Shown here: piece after piece, positions 8,773 to 17,996 of the stretch
How positions within the stretch are numbered: the first letter of the stretch is position 1
Layout of the letters: each line of letters starts with the position of its first letter
Source: Deltaproteobacteria bacterium
GTDB taxonomy: Bacteria; Myxococcota_A; UBA9160; UBA4427
Assembly (NCBI GenBank): GCA_002719955.1
Contig: PBFW01000016.1
Span: 62,001-126,000 of the forward strand
Direction of reading: 5' to 3'
DNA: 64,000 nt
Notes under the pieces: model-generated
Seen by the model: only the letters and a program-made list of their open reading frames with translations
The model's database searches: none
What the model was told of the DNA's origin: nothing
Program-made: the position numbers and the translations under genes

Positions 8773-9996
8773 CTACTCGGAAATCCCGAAACGCTCCAAC
8801 CCGTAGCAGGTGATCGCGTTCGTGCGCAGCACCTTCAGACATTCCTCGGCGTTCATTCCCGCCTGGGAAAAGAGCTCGCGGGCGATCTTCCGCGAGTGCG
8901 GAAACGTCCCATCCGAGTGGGGGTAGTCCGTCTCGAATACGATCATGTCGATCCCGATCTCGTCGCGATTCTTGAGCCCGGCCAGATCGTCGAAAACACA
9001 GGACCAGACACGCCCTCTCACCTGATCGCTGGGCGACACCGGGAATTCGACCCCCCCGACCCCGTCCCGCCAGACGTGGTCCATCCGTTCCAACTGGAAG
9101 GGAATCCAACCCGCCTGGCTCTCCGCGAAGGCGATCTTCAGATTCGGAAAGCGCGTCAGCGATTTCGAGAAGACCCAATCCGCCAACGAACCCTGCGCGT
9201 TATGTGCGTAGAGCGACATGCTCGTCGCCAGGGGGGCATCGGGTGAAGTCGTCGGCATCGACGACGAGGATCCGATATGCATCGACACCGTCGTCTGCGT
9301 CTCCTCGCAGGCCTGCCAAAGGACATCCCACTCTCCCGTATAGAGACTCGGAAAGCCCAATTTCGACGGGTTCTCGCTGAAAGCGATCGCGTAGCTGCCC
9401 TTGGCCGCACAGCGCCTCACCTCCTGGGCCGCCAGCTGCGGATCCCAGAGCGGCACCAACGTGAGAGGAATCAGCCGTCCCTTGCCCGCTCCCGCACTCC
9501 AGTCGTCGATCATCCAATCGTTGTAGATCTGCAGACAGGCGAGGCCCAGATCCTTGTCCTCGCGCTCCGCAAATCCCTGGCCCGCGAAGCGGGGGAAGAT
9601 ATTCGGGTAGTTGATGGCGGCCTGGACGTGATTGAGATCCATGTCCGCGAGCCGCGCGGTCTGATCATAGGTACCCGGTCGAAAATCTTCATAGACGGCG
9701 GGTACGTTTCGCTGCTCGCTCCGGGGCATGCCAGCCGGCCCGTGCAAGAGACCCGTTGGCATGGCGAGGTCGTCGAAGAGCCAGACATCACACCAGTCGC
9801 CATCGTCGACGTTGCGCGTAAAGCCGTATTCACCTCCCTTGAACTCGAGCCTCACTTTCTCACGAGAGACCTTCGGGCCGCGCGCGCGAAGGCTCGGTGG
9901 GAGCTGCTCCTGCCAGAGATTCTTCGGCTCCATCACGTGGTCGTCGACCGAGATGATTTCCGGCAGTTCATCTTCCTGAGGGGTCACTTCATTCAT
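8773..9996 (-). CDS. Amidohydrolase family 2 (ACMSD-like TIM-barrel metalloenzyme)
   Basis: 407 residues. The first strand carries ISVDDHVMEP (Asp-x-His in place of the classical His-x-His), the middle MHIGSSSS with a metal His, and the end FETDYPHSDGTFPHS with the catalytic Asp. The family hydrolyses or decarboxylates cyclic and carboxylated metabolites and uses one divalent metal. The start at ATG 9996 is set by AAGGAG eight bases upstream; an earlier in-frame start lacks one. It lies between the P450 and a D-aminoacylase-like gene on the same strand. One of five intact paralogues in the window. Confidence 0.9.
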   Translation of the reverse strand: MNEVTPQEDELPEIISVDDHVMEPKNLWQEQLPPSLRARGPKVSREKVRLEFKGGEYGFTRNVDDGDWCDVWLFDDLAMPTGLLHGPAGMPRSEQRNVPAVYEDFRPGTYDQTARLADMDLNHVQAAINYPNIFPRFAGQGFAEREDKDLGLACLQIYNDWMIDDWSAGAGKGRLIPLTLVPLWDPQLAAQEVRRCAAKGSYAIAFSENPSKLGFPSLYTGEWDVLWQACEETQTTVSMHIGSSSSMPTTSPDAPLATSMSLYAHNAQGSLADWVFSKSLTRFPNLKIAFAESQAGWIPFQLERMDHVWRDGVGGVEFPVSPSDQVRGRVWSCVFDDLAGLKNRDEIGIDMIVFETDYPHSDGTFPHSRKIARELFSQAGMNAEECLKVLRTNAITCYGLERFGISE

Positions 9997-10076
9997 CGTT
10001 CTCGCTCCTTGTCTCTTTCTGGAATGCGATGCCTGGACCACATCGTTTCATTCGACTGGCGGGGAATATCTGGTCC

Positions 10077-11810
10077 TCAGGCGAATGCGGGTCGCACGAG
10101 TTCACCCGGGAATCCGCAGCCCTCCACGAGTTCACCTTCCAACACGATCGGGATCCCGTTCACGATCGTCGCGAAGACCCCTTCCGGTCTGCTCGACCAT
10201 CGCCCTTCGCCGTTCGGAAAATCATTGACGAACTCCTTGCGGCCCGGACCGATCTCGTCGGGATCGAAAATCATGATGTCCGCGGCATAACCCGGTAACA
10301 ACATGCCACGATCGCTCAGGCCGAGCAGTGCGGCGGGCTGTTGGGTCATCTGCCGGATCGCTTCTTCGAGTTCCCACTTGCCCCACTCGCGCACCCAGTA
10401 TCGCAAGAAATAGGAGCTGAACTCTGCGCCATCGTCGCGACCGAGATGAGCACCGCCGTCCGACGTCCCGATGATCATATTCGGATGTTGGGAGGCAATA
10501 AGGGTCCCCTCCTTCCACGCCTCGGTTTCCGTCCGCCAGATAAACTCGACCGCCAGCTGCTCCGAGAGGGCGACCTCGATCATCACGTCCATCCCCGCCA
10601 CCCCGCGTTCCCGAGCCACCTCCCCGAGCGAGCGACCGATGAGTTTCTGGTTCTCGGGCTTCGTGGCCTGGAAGACTTGGACCTGCGCGAATTGGGGCGG
10701 CGGAAGTGTGGAGCCCAGCGATGAATCCCGGTTCGGATGCTCGACCGAGTTCCGAATCGCGTCACGAAAATCCGGATCCAATAGCATCGCGATTCGCTCG
10801 TCGGTATTCTCGGCCTCGTCGAAGAGGCGCTGAAAGGCGGGGGCACCCTCGAAGAGGCTGGTTCCTTCGGCAAGGCTGAAGCGCCGGTTGAAGGGCCGTG
10901 CCATCAGCATCGAGAAGACGCCAGCACCCTGGTGGCGCGCCCGCTCGAGATATGCCCGCGAATTCTCCCAGGTCGCCGTTGGGGCATCGACCTTGCTTCG
11001 CGCGCCGAGGCCCTGGATGATGATCGGGAGACGACTGCTGAGCGCGAGCTGAATCAGAAAATCTCCGTCCGCCTCGTTCAATCCCCCGATCGAGCTATGA
11101 GGGAGATACGAAATCGAACCCCGGTTGCTGAGCCCCACCTCGTGCACCAGGGCGTCGAGTTCGGCCCTCGAAGCCAGGCGGCTGGGAACCGGCCGATCCG
11201 CGGCGTCCAGATGTGTCGGAGCGTGGGTCGACGAGAGACCAGCCGCACCCGCCTCCATCGCCTCTCGAACCATCGCGCGCATTGCATCGATCTCGTCGGC
11301 GGTCGCTTCGCGCTCGGTGCACGCCTCGCCCATCACCCAGCGGCGGATATTGCAATGACCGATATAGAACGCCGCGTTGATCCCCAGGTGTCCCTCGCGC
11401 GCCTTCAAGAACTCGGGAAAGCTCTCGAAGTCCCAGGGGATGCCTGCCAGCGACCCCGGACTCATGTCTTCGACCCGGGCGAAGATCTGCGCAATGAAAT
11501 CACGATCCTCCTTTTTCGCAGGCGCAATCGAGAATCCGCAATTCCCCGCCATCACGGTCGTGACGCCGTGATAACAAGAGGAGGTTCCATAGGGTTCGAA
11601 GGTGAGCTGCGGGTCGTAGTGGGTATGCGGATCGACGATGCCAGGCGCGACGACGCGCCCTTTCGCGTCGAGTACGCGCTCCGCGGAGCCCTCCGCAAAA
11701 TGACCGACACCGGCGATACGGCCCTCGTGAATGGCGACATCCGCACGCCGCCGAGGAAGTCCCGTCCCGTCGATCACGAGACCATTGGTGATGAGCAGAT
11801 CGTATTTCAT
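10077..11810 (-). CDS. N-acyl-D-amino-acid deacylase-like amidohydrolase (amidohydrolase 3 type)
   Basis: 577 residues. The beginning DLLITNGLVIDGTG and PGIVDPHTHYDPQ show the small beta domain and the metal-binding HxH. GNCGFSIAP holds the cysteine typical of D-aminoacylases and GTSDGGAHLGRD near the C-terminus the catalytic Asp. The last segment (LLPGYAADIMIFDPDEIG) rebuilds the beta domain. Likely hydrolyses an amide, carbamate or lactam; true substrates of this subgroup are mostly unknown. ATG start with AAGGAG upstream. It sits downstream of the MarR gene and may be under its control. Confidence 0.88.
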   Translation of the reverse strand: MKYDLLITNGLVIDGTGLPRRRADVAIHEGRIAGVGHFAEGSAERVLDAKGRVVAPGIVDPHTHYDPQLTFEPYGTSSCYHGVTTVMAGNCGFSIAPAKKEDRDFIAQIFARVEDMSPGSLAGIPWDFESFPEFLKAREGHLGINAAFYIGHCNIRRWVMGEACTEREATADEIDAMRAMVREAMEAGAAGLSSTHAPTHLDAADRPVPSRLASRAELDALVHEVGLSNRGSISYLPHSSIGGLNEADGDFLIQLALSSRLPIIIQGLGARSKVDAPTATWENSRAYLERARHQGAGVFSMLMARPFNRRFSLAEGTSLFEGAPAFQRLFDEAENTDERIAMLLDPDFRDAIRNSVEHPNRDSSLGSTLPPPQFAQVQVFQATKPENQKLIGRSLGEVARERGVAGMDVMIEVALSEQLAVEFIWRTETEAWKEGTLIASQHPNMIIGTSDGGAHLGRDDGAEFSSYFLRYWVREWGKWELEEAIRQMTQQPAALLGLSDRGMLLPGYAADIMIFDPDEIGPGRKEFVNDFPNGEGRWSSRPEGVFATIVNGIPIVLEGELVEGCGFPGELVRPAFA

Positions 11811-11941
11811 GGCATTTCTCCTTGGTGAAGAGGCACGGCTTCGCAATCGAAGTCCGATTCGTTCGCCTTCTCGGAAAAGTTGGATTCGGAACGAGCCGGG
11901 CAGCGGACCACGGCACGCCGCTCTCTAGTTCATGAATTTTC

Positions 11942-12499
11942 TCATCCGAGGGGCCTGCGCGCACCACGGCGACCGGCCGACGACGAGATGGGGGACCGCC
12001 AGCGAGATTCCTCGGAGGGTTCGAAACAATCGAGTAGGAGTTCGAGGGCCGAATCAATCTGGTCGAGCTGGTCCTGGGTCAGCCGCTCCATCAGATCGTC
12101 AGCGCTCTCGTTGTAGTCCGCGAAGGCCTTGCGCTCGATGGCCTCCCCCTTCGCCGTGAGTCGAATCCGTGCCCGGCGACCGTCTTCGAGATCGGTCAAA
12201 CGCTGGACCAGACCCCTCTTCTCGAGACGGTCGATCATCTTCGTGAGCCCACCGGGCGTACAGCCCAGGGTGTTGTAGAGATCACCGGGCATGAGTTGCT
12301 TCGGACTCCCGGATCGCCGCAGCGCGCCCAGGATGCTGTAATCGCTCGGTGTGATGCCGTGGCGCCCGAGGGCGCTCTTCTGGAAGTGGGGCATCAGGAG
12401 CGAGAGGCGCGAGAGCCGGACCAGCGGCCGCAGACGCGAAAAGTCGCGATCCGGGTCTTCCGTCTTCCAATCATCAGCGATCTGGCTGAGCCAATTCAT
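11942..12499 (-). CDS. MarR family transcriptional regulator
   Basis: 185 residues. A winged-helix domain is visible: ITPSDYSILGALRRSG as the first helices, LGCTPGGLTKMIDRLEKRG as the helix-turn-helix, and DLEDGRRARIRLTAKG as the wing. Long helices before and after would form the dimer interface. MarR proteins bind short palindromes as dimers and release DNA when a small aromatic or CoA-thioester ligand binds. An AT-rich inverted repeat lies 17 bases upstream of its start, suggesting autoregulation and possibly control of the amidohydrolase/P450 genes downstream. The C-terminal tail past about residue 165 is basic and unusual. Confidence 0.92.
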   Translation of the reverse strand: MNWLSQIADDWKTEDPDRDFSRLRPLVRLSRLSLLMPHFQKSALGRHGITPSDYSILGALRRSGSPKQLMPGDLYNTLGCTPGGLTKMIDRLEKRGLVQRLTDLEDGRRARIRLTAKGEAIERKAFADYNESADDLMERLTQDQLDQIDSALELLLDCFEPSEESRWRSPISSSAGRRGARRPLG

Positions 12500-12515
12500 C
12501 CGTCGACCTCACCTG

Positions 12516-12546
12516 CTTGATAGTACTTTCCAAGAAACTAATCAAG
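12516..12546. promoter_or_regulatory. Candidate MarR operator (31-bp inverted repeat)
   Basis: CTTGAT at 12516-12521 is matched by ATCAAG at 12541-12546, with TAGT and ACTA continuing the symmetry inside (one extra base on one arm). It lies in a local AT-rich island 17 bases upstream of the MarR start, where autorepressor sites usually sit. Binding is inferred from position and symmetry only. Confidence 0.45.
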
Positions 12547-12666
12547 GAAACTTTTTTTTCGCTTATCTTCCAAATAGTTACATGCGGATCAATCCAATCT
12601 TTGAATTCCCCGACCCGGTCGGTCGCGAAATCCGAACGCCCCCCAGCCGGTCCGGCGGCAGCCGCC

Positions 12667-13851
12667 CTAGCGCTCGCTCGCGGTGTCGAGTGTCTGCTGC
12701 AGGCGTTCGACGGACTCGATGAACTCGTCCATGAATTGGTAGATGACGTCCGCCGAACTCACCTCGGCATTCAACCGACCGACGACCTGCCCGACCGGCA
12801 TCCCCACCAGCTCTTGCGCTTTCGTGCCCGCCTTGCGTGCCGCGCGGGTGATCCGGGTCTGGGCCTCGGAGCAGACCATATATTGCAGGGGCATCGGCAA
12901 CGTTCCCGGGCAGTCCTCGCGCTCCCAGGCTTCCGTCCAACCCGTTCGTAGAAGGCGTGCGGGTTTGCCGGAGAGCGAACGCGAGCGCACGGCGTCCCGT
13001 GAGCGCGCCGCGAAGAGTTTTTCTTTTACCAGCGGCGATGTGTCGGCTTCACGCACGGTGAGCCACACCGAACCGGTCCAGACACCCGATGCGCCGAGTG
13101 CCAATGCGGCGGCGGCCTGACGCCCCGACGCGATCCCGCCTGCGCCTAGCACGGGGGTCGGTGCGACCGCATCGACGATATCTGGCAACAAGACCATCGA
13201 CCCGACCTCGCCCGTATGCCCACCGGCCTCGGTGCCCTGGGCCACGATGATGTCGACACCCGCCTGCTTCTGACGCTGGGCGTGCTCGACTGCACCCGTG
13301 AGTGCCGCGACCTTTACCCCGTGCTCGTGAGCGAGATCGATGATGTCCTTGGGCGGGGGACCCAACGCATTCACCAAAAGCTTCACACCCTCGTGCCTGA
13401 GAGCGACATCGATGTGATTGCGCCCTCCGCCCTCCGTCCACCCGAGCAGGCCAGTATTTCCACCTCCGACACCATCAGCATCGTCCACGTCGCTGGAGAG
13501 CTGGGGCACTTCGTATTCTTCCAGCACGGTCTCGATCCAGTCCTTGGTCGCCTGCGGAATCAGGTCCTGGAAGACGCCGGCATCGACCCCTCCGGATTCG
13601 TCTGCCTTGCCCAGGCCGCGCTCCTTGCCCTCGTAGCTCATGGGCATCACGGTATCGACGCCATAGGGCTTGCCATCGACGTGCTCATCGATCCAGCGCA
13701 ACTCGAGCTCGAGCTGCTCGGGCGAGAAAGCCAGCGCACCCAGAACGCCGAGGCCTCCGGCGTTGGTCACCGCCGCAACGACGTCCCGGCAATGGCTGAA
13801 GGCAAAAATCGGCACATCGATTTTGAAAAGGTCACAGAGATCTGTACGCAT
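12667..13851 (-). CDS. Nitronate monooxygenase / 2-nitropropane dioxygenase family flavoprotein
   Basis: 394 residues. FMN-dependent TIM-barrel oxidase: the first strand is VPIFAFSHCRDVVAAVTNAGGLGVLGA, the core motif QGTEAGGHTGEVG contains the conserved histidine, and GAGGIASGRQAAAALALGA is the phosphate-binding segment. Characterised members oxidise alkyl nitronates (such as propionate-3-nitronate), a detoxification role. The start is the ATG at 13851 with GAGG upstream; a longer frame reaching 13968 lacks one. It is located between the MarR gene and a DapB-like dehydrogenase, all on the minus strand. Confidence 0.88.
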   Translation of the reverse strand: MRTDLCDLFKIDVPIFAFSHCRDVVAAVTNAGGLGVLGALAFSPEQLELELRWIDEHVDGKPYGVDTVMPMSYEGKERGLGKADESGGVDAGVFQDLIPQATKDWIETVLEEYEVPQLSSDVDDADGVGGGNTGLLGWTEGGGRNHIDVALRHEGVKLLVNALGPPPKDIIDLAHEHGVKVAALTGAVEHAQRQKQAGVDIIVAQGTEAGGHTGEVGSMVLLPDIVDAVAPTPVLGAGGIASGRQAAAALALGASGVWTGSVWLTVREADTSPLVKEKLFAARSRDAVRSRSLSGKPARLLRTGWTEAWEREDCPGTLPMPLQYMVCSEAQTRITRAARKAGTKAQELVGMPVGQVVGRLNAEVSSADVIYQFMDEFIESVERLQQTLDTASER

Positions 13852-14013
13852 GGAATCCTCGTGTGGAGCGTGATTGGCGTGAACCCCATTCTCATCGACC
13901 TGGCGCCGAGCTTCAAGGCGAGATGTAGGGCGAAGGGGCTTCCGATTCCGCCCTCCTCTCGACCTCATGCCGAGAACGCAAGATTCGAATTCGTCGAGCC
14001 GACGCGCTTGAAC

Positions 14014-15093
14014 TCAGTCTGGCCGGTAGAGGTGCCGGGCATGGAGCGGCGGCAGATCGAGTGCCGAGATCGCCCCCGGCGGCGCCGCGCAGACGGCGGG
14101 GATCGCATTCACGAGCCGGGTGCCGGTCGCCAGAATGCCACCCGAGTGGTGGTCACCATCGGGTCCGGTGCAGGCGATATGGCAGTGCAGGTTCGGGTCA
14201 CCTTCGACATCTACGTAGTAGCCGTCGCCCGCATCACCACGCGGCCAATCCGGAGCGGACTCGGGACGCAGGCGAGTGATGTGCTCCAGCACGATGGCGG
14301 CGCGTCCGTCGACCATTCCCTGGAGCTCGAAACGCAACGCTTCAGCCGTCCCCGCGGCGACCCGTCCGAAGCCTTCGACCTCGAAGGAATCACTCGCCGG
14401 GAAGCGCTCGCTCACCTCGCGAACCTCGTCGAGTTCGACACCGAGTCCGCGAGCCACCAGCGTGACCGGCCCGCCCCAGACATAGGTCAGGCGTCCCGGC
14501 GTGAAGAGAATCGGCTGATCCTCCATCGGCCGCCCAAAACCCAGGATATCCCCCAGGATCTTCTCGGCTTCCGAGGGGATATAGGTCGAATAGTCCAGGA
14601 TCTCCCGGACCCTGATCGAACGCCAGCGCTGACTGATCCCCGTGAGCGCGAGTGGCAGGGTATCACTCATGAAGCCGGGCTCGATGCCGGAGGTAAAATA
14701 GGAGACGCCACCCCTCTTCGCGGCCTCGTCCAGCCTTCTGGACAGCGTGCCGTCCGGATGGGAATCGGGATCCACCATCCCCACGATAGAACTGCTCACG
14801 ACGTCGTGTCCCGCCTCGAGAATCCGCGCGTGAACCTCCGTCATCCACTCCTCGCGTCCGTCTCCGCCCGCCGCAGAGCAGAAACAATCGGCGTCGAGCG
14901 CGAGCAGGCGGTCGAGATCGTGGGTCGCGAGGACGCCGGTCTTCGCGGTGCCCGCAATATCGCCCGCATCCAATCCGACCTTCTCGTCGCTGTGCACCCA
15001 GACGCCGACGAGTTCCAGGTCAGGATGCTCGATGATCGCCCGAAGTGCGAAATGCCCGACGAATCCTGTTCCGAACTGCACGACTCGATACAC
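14014..15093 (-). CDS. DapB-N-like NAD(P)-dependent dehydrogenase (2,4-diaminopentanoate dehydrogenase-like)
   Basis: 359 residues, GTG start with AGGGGG upstream. The N-terminal Rossmann fold starts YRVVQFGTGFVGHFALRAI with a GxGxxG-type loop, followed by EHPDLELVGVWV, the hallmark of the dihydrodipicolinate-reductase-like group of amine dehydrogenases. The central YFTSGIEPGFMSDTLPLAL and the C-terminal PAVCAAPPG are shared with the paralogue at 16012-17064. Most relatives have no proven substrate, so 'amine dehydrogenase' is a fold-level guess. It follows an SDR gene by 42 bases and probably shares its transcript. Confidence 0.75.
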   Translation of the reverse strand: MYRVVQFGTGFVGHFALRAIIEHPDLELVGVWVHSDEKVGLDAGDIAGTAKTGVLATHDLDRLLALDADCFCSAAGGDGREEWMTEVHARILEAGHDVVSSSIVGMVDPDSHPDGTLSRRLDEAAKRGGVSYFTSGIEPGFMSDTLPLALTGISQRWRSIRVREILDYSTYIPSEAEKILGDILGFGRPMEDQPILFTPGRLTYVWGGPVTLVARGLGVELDEVREVSERFPASDSFEVEGFGRVAAGTAEALRFELQGMVDGRAAIVLEHITRLRPESAPDWPRGDAGDGYYVDVEGDPNLHCHIACTGPDGDHHSGGILATGTRLVNAIPAVCAAPPGAISALDLPPLHARHLYRPD

Positions 15094-15135
15094 CGCCTCA
15101 GCCCCCTGCCGGTTCCGGACGGAACTCGTCCCACA

Positions 15136-15915
15136 TCATCTGAAAGCACCCGCGTCGGTGACGATGCTCTGGCCGGTCACCGGCTTTCCTAGATCCGAGG
15201 CGAGATAGACCACCGTACCGGAATATTCCTGGGAGTCGGGGATATATCCCAGGGCGGATTCGCTCGAAATCGACTGATGGATCTCTTCGTAGCTGCAGCC
15301 CTGCTCCTTCGCCAGATGATGGAAATAACCTCTCAGGGCGTCTCCCATGATCATTCCGGGATGAATGCCGTTCACCCGTATACCCTTCGGCCCCAGTTCG
15401 TAGGCGAGCGTCTTCGTGATGCTTGCGAGCGCCGCTTTGGACGAGGCATAGGGACCGAAGCCGCCGGGCACCGTTCTCAGTCCCTGCATGCTGTTTACCA
15501 TGATGATCCGCCCCTCGCCGCGCTCTTCCATGAAGGGCACGACCGCACGGGTCATATTCATGGAGCCGAGCAGATTCACTTCCAGAACCCGCCGCCAATC
15601 GTCCGACTCGACTTCCATCAAGGGCTTTCGCTCGCCTTGAAAGAATGCGTTGTTGACCAGGATGTCGATCCGGCCGAACTCCTCCGCAGCGACCTTCGCA
15701 ACCCGCTCACAGGCCCCCTGATCCGTGATATCTCCGAGAACGATGCAGGCCTTTCGACCGACCGCTTCGATCTCCGGCGCGACCCCGATGACGACCTCTT
15801 CGCTGCGGGCCATCAGGACCACGTCCGCGCCGTGTGTGGCCAACGCCAGAGCGGTATCACGTCCCATGCCCGGCCCCACTCCCGAGACGATCGCCACCTT
15901 TCCGTTCAAGAGCAT
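15136..15915 (-). CDS. Short-chain dehydrogenase/reductase (SDR)
   Basis: 259 residues. Cofactor loop reads SGVGPGMG, a variant of TGxxxGxG, followed by NNA at the end of strand 4, Ser in IIMVNSMQG and the catalytic YASSK pair. C-terminal PVTGQSIVTDAGAF is typical of classical SDRs. It should oxidise or reduce a hydroxyl/keto group with NAD(P)H. ATG start preceded by GGAGGAG. The closest relative in the window is the SDR at 59154-59933, which has the same unusual GVG-type cofactor loop. Confidence 0.9.
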   Translation of the reverse strand: MLLNGKVAIVSGVGPGMGRDTALALATHGADVVLMARSEEVVIGVAPEIEAVGRKACIVLGDITDQGACERVAKVAAEEFGRIDILVNNAFFQGERKPLMEVESDDWRRVLEVNLLGSMNMTRAVVPFMEERGEGRIIMVNSMQGLRTVPGGFGPYASSKAALASITKTLAYELGPKGIRVNGIHPGMIMGDALRGYFHHLAKEQGCSYEEIHQSISSESALGYIPDSQEYSGTVVYLASDLGKPVTGQSIVTDAGAFR

Positions 15916-16011
15916 CTTCCCGCTCCTCCGTCGAACTCATGCCGGCCCAAGCGGATCGGACCCGGCCTCGACCTCCTCAGGTCGATCGCTTCAACCTTCC
16001 ACAGAGGGGAA

Positions 16012-17064
16012 TCAGACCGAACTCGCGAGCGCGTGTCGGGCCCCCATCAGAGGCAGGTCGCTGTTGGTCAAGATCCCGGCCTTCGCACGACACACCAGGG
16101 GGATGGCATGGATCGGCGGCATCGCCGAAGCGATCATGATCAGATCCATGCGATGCTCCTCCCGGGAGAATGAGACGTTTCGAGGCTGCTCCACCTGGAT
16201 GACACTTCGAATCGAGGGCTCGCCCTCGATTTCGACGAGATAGCCTTCGGGACCCTGGAAATTGGGTTCGATGTTGTCCCCCATCTTCCAAACGACGGTC
16301 AGGTCGATGACCGATCGGCCGTCGACCCGCCCGCTCCAGGTCGTGCGCTGACCGGCGACGGTGCCTTTCGGAAACTTCATCCAGGACAGATCGATATCAT
16401 CCTTCGCGACGGCGTACTCCGCCTCGACAACCCGCTCATCGAGATCGATTCCGAGTGCATCGGCGATGACGTCGAGGCCGTCGAAGAAATGGCCCGTCAT
16501 CGGATTCTGACTCAGATCCTGTTCCTGGTGACCCAGGGGCTTCGCCCAGCCGAAGAGTTCCCAGGTCCCCGGCGATGGGTACTCGCGGCAATCGGCGGTC
16601 TCGGTCATGGCGATCGAATGCACTCGGTCACAGACGGCCGTCAGCGCGACGGTGATCATATTCATCCAGCCCGGATTGATGCCGCTACTGAAGAGCGAGG
16701 CACCGCCCTTCTGCGCCGCCGCCTCGAGACGTTCTTTGACCCCGGCGGCAATATTCTTCCCGGTCATGAACCCCGTCGCCGAGACGATATTGATGCCCGC
16801 CTCGAGAAATTTCTCCATCGCATCGAAGTCGGGCAGGAGGCCGTTGTAGTTGACGCAATCCGCGCCGAGGGCCACCAACGCATCCACATCGTTGGTCGCA
16901 ATCACTCCGGTCTCTTCGATCCCACAAAGCTCTCCGGCATCCCTGCCGCGCTTGTCATCGCCCCAAGCGTAGAGCCCGACGAATTCCAACTCCGGATGCT
17001 CGCAGATCGCCCGCACCGCACGGCGGCCGAGATTTCCGGTCGTCCACTGAATCACTCGGTACAT
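16012..17064 (-). CDS. DapB-N-like NAD(P)-dependent dehydrogenase, second copy
   Basis: 350 residues. The fold is the same as in the gene at 14014: MYRVIQWTTGNLGRRAVRAI nucleotide loop, EHPELEFVGLYAW, LFSSGINPGWMNMITVALTA in the middle and IPLVCRAKAGILTNSDLP at the end, where relatives contact the substrate. The loop is TTGNLG rather than GTGFVG. ATG at 17064 is chosen because GGGAG precedes it; a longer frame to 17127 has no such site. The two paralogues flank an SDR, suggesting one oxidoreductive route. Substrate unknown. Confidence 0.75.
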   Translation of the reverse strand: MYRVIQWTTGNLGRRAVRAICEHPELEFVGLYAWGDDKRGRDAGELCGIEETGVIATNDVDALVALGADCVNYNGLLPDFDAMEKFLEAGINIVSATGFMTGKNIAAGVKERLEAAAQKGGASLFSSGINPGWMNMITVALTAVCDRVHSIAMTETADCREYPSPGTWELFGWAKPLGHQEQDLSQNPMTGHFFDGLDVIADALGIDLDERVVEAEYAVAKDDIDLSWMKFPKGTVAGQRTTWSGRVDGRSVIDLTVVWKMGDNIEPNFQGPEGYLVEIEGEPSIRSVIQVEQPRNVSFSREEHRMDLIMIASAMPPIHAIPLVCRAKAGILTNSDLPLMGARHALASSV

Positions 17065-17165
17065 CAAAATACTCCCGCCCGCGTTCCGCGCATACAGGGC
17101 GCCTTGCCCTCGAATGATGCGGGCCACTCGCTCGTCCGATGGGGGCGTTCGGCAAAAGGCGCCCT

Positions 17166-17618
17166 CTAATCTCGTGTAACGCCTATATTCTCCGGCTTCC
17201 CGTCAGCGGCGTGGACGTACTCCGCCCGAACCCGGCTGGGGATCAGCGTAAGCGTCACCCGTTCGTCACCGGGCTTATCAAATGGATACTCGTCCTGATT
17301 CATGTATTTCTTGGCGATCGAGTTGATGAAACTCCGATCCTTGTCGTCTTCCAATTCCACGCGGCCACGGATTTCCAGATAACGCCAAGCGTTGTCCGGA
17401 TCGACGATGCACACGGCGACACGCTGATCATTGGTAAAATTCTTGTATTTCTGACGCGACTTGATCGTGCTGAAGCGCACGTATTCACCATCCCAATTAA
17501 ACGCGACGATGTTATTCGCCAACGTGCCGTCGGGCATTACCATGGCGACCTGCGCATAGTTCTTGTCTTCGACGATGTCGTAATGAGATTCCGGAACCAC
17601 TGCGCTCAGCTTACCCAT
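17166..17618 (-). CDS. PPOX-class split-barrel flavin/F420-dependent protein
   Basis: 150 residues, a single split-barrel domain. Motifs include AQVAMVMPDGTLANNIVAFNWDG and the phosphate-contacting FSTIKSRQKYKNF, then RYLEIRGRVE and the short C-terminus. Relatives named PPOX-class F420-dependent proteins reduce or bind substrates with F420 or FMN. An LLM-family gene at 43941-44816 would also fit F420 use, but no F420 biosynthesis gene is in the window. Starts at ATG 17618. Function otherwise open. Confidence 0.8.
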   Translation of the reverse strand: MGKLSAVVPESHYDIVEDKNYAQVAMVMPDGTLANNIVAFNWDGEYVRFSTIKSRQKYKNFTNDQRVAVCIVDPDNAWRYLEIRGRVELEDDKDRSFINSIAKKYMNQDEYPFDKPGDERVTLTLIPSRVRAEYVHAADGKPENIGVTRD

Positions 17619-17656
17619 TTTCTGGCCTCCCTAATGCTCGATGAATCCTAGCCCGG

Positions 17657-17972
17657 TCACGCCCGAGAGGAAGCGAGCCCCACGTGAACGGGCACCCGTC
17701 GATAACCGCCGAAAACGACCTGATCCCAGGTCATCTGGAGGCGTTTGATGCTTACCGCCAATTCGATTCTGCTCAGCCCCCGCAGCATCTCTTCGAAGAC
17801 GCCCCGCAGCTCCACACGAGCGAGGTTGGCGCCCAGGTGCAAACGGGACCTCGCGCCGGAGAACTTCGAACCACTCGTGGGGAAAGACGCCCCCGAGCTT
17901 CGGCATCTGGGAAAGATCGATGGCTGCGAGACCAGGCTTCACGACCTCCCCCCGCTCTAATCCTTCCCCCAT
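17657..17972 (-). pseudogene. Cytochrome P450 remnant with large internal deletion
   Basis: The start encodes a P450-like N-terminus (AIDLSQMPKL, PHEWFEVLRREVP, matching the 'P-x-x-x-F-x-x-L-R-R-E-x-P' opening of bacterial P450s). About 130 bases in, another frame continues with the end of a P450: LGANLARVELRGVFEEML, the helix right after the haem cysteine, then IKRLQMTWDQVVFGGY and the VPVHV tail. Everything between, including the I-helix, ExxR and the haem Cys (His stands there instead), is gone. Roughly 300 codons were lost, so this cannot be one sequencing slip. Confidence 0.75.
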
Positions 17973-17996
17973 TCGAGTCGACGAAGAAGGATTGAA

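Noticed and set aside
13216..15192. 658-codon plus-strand frame over the nitronate monooxygenase and dehydrogenase genes
   Set aside because: Shadow of the minus-strand genes, with Arg/His/Pro-rich composition and no motif.
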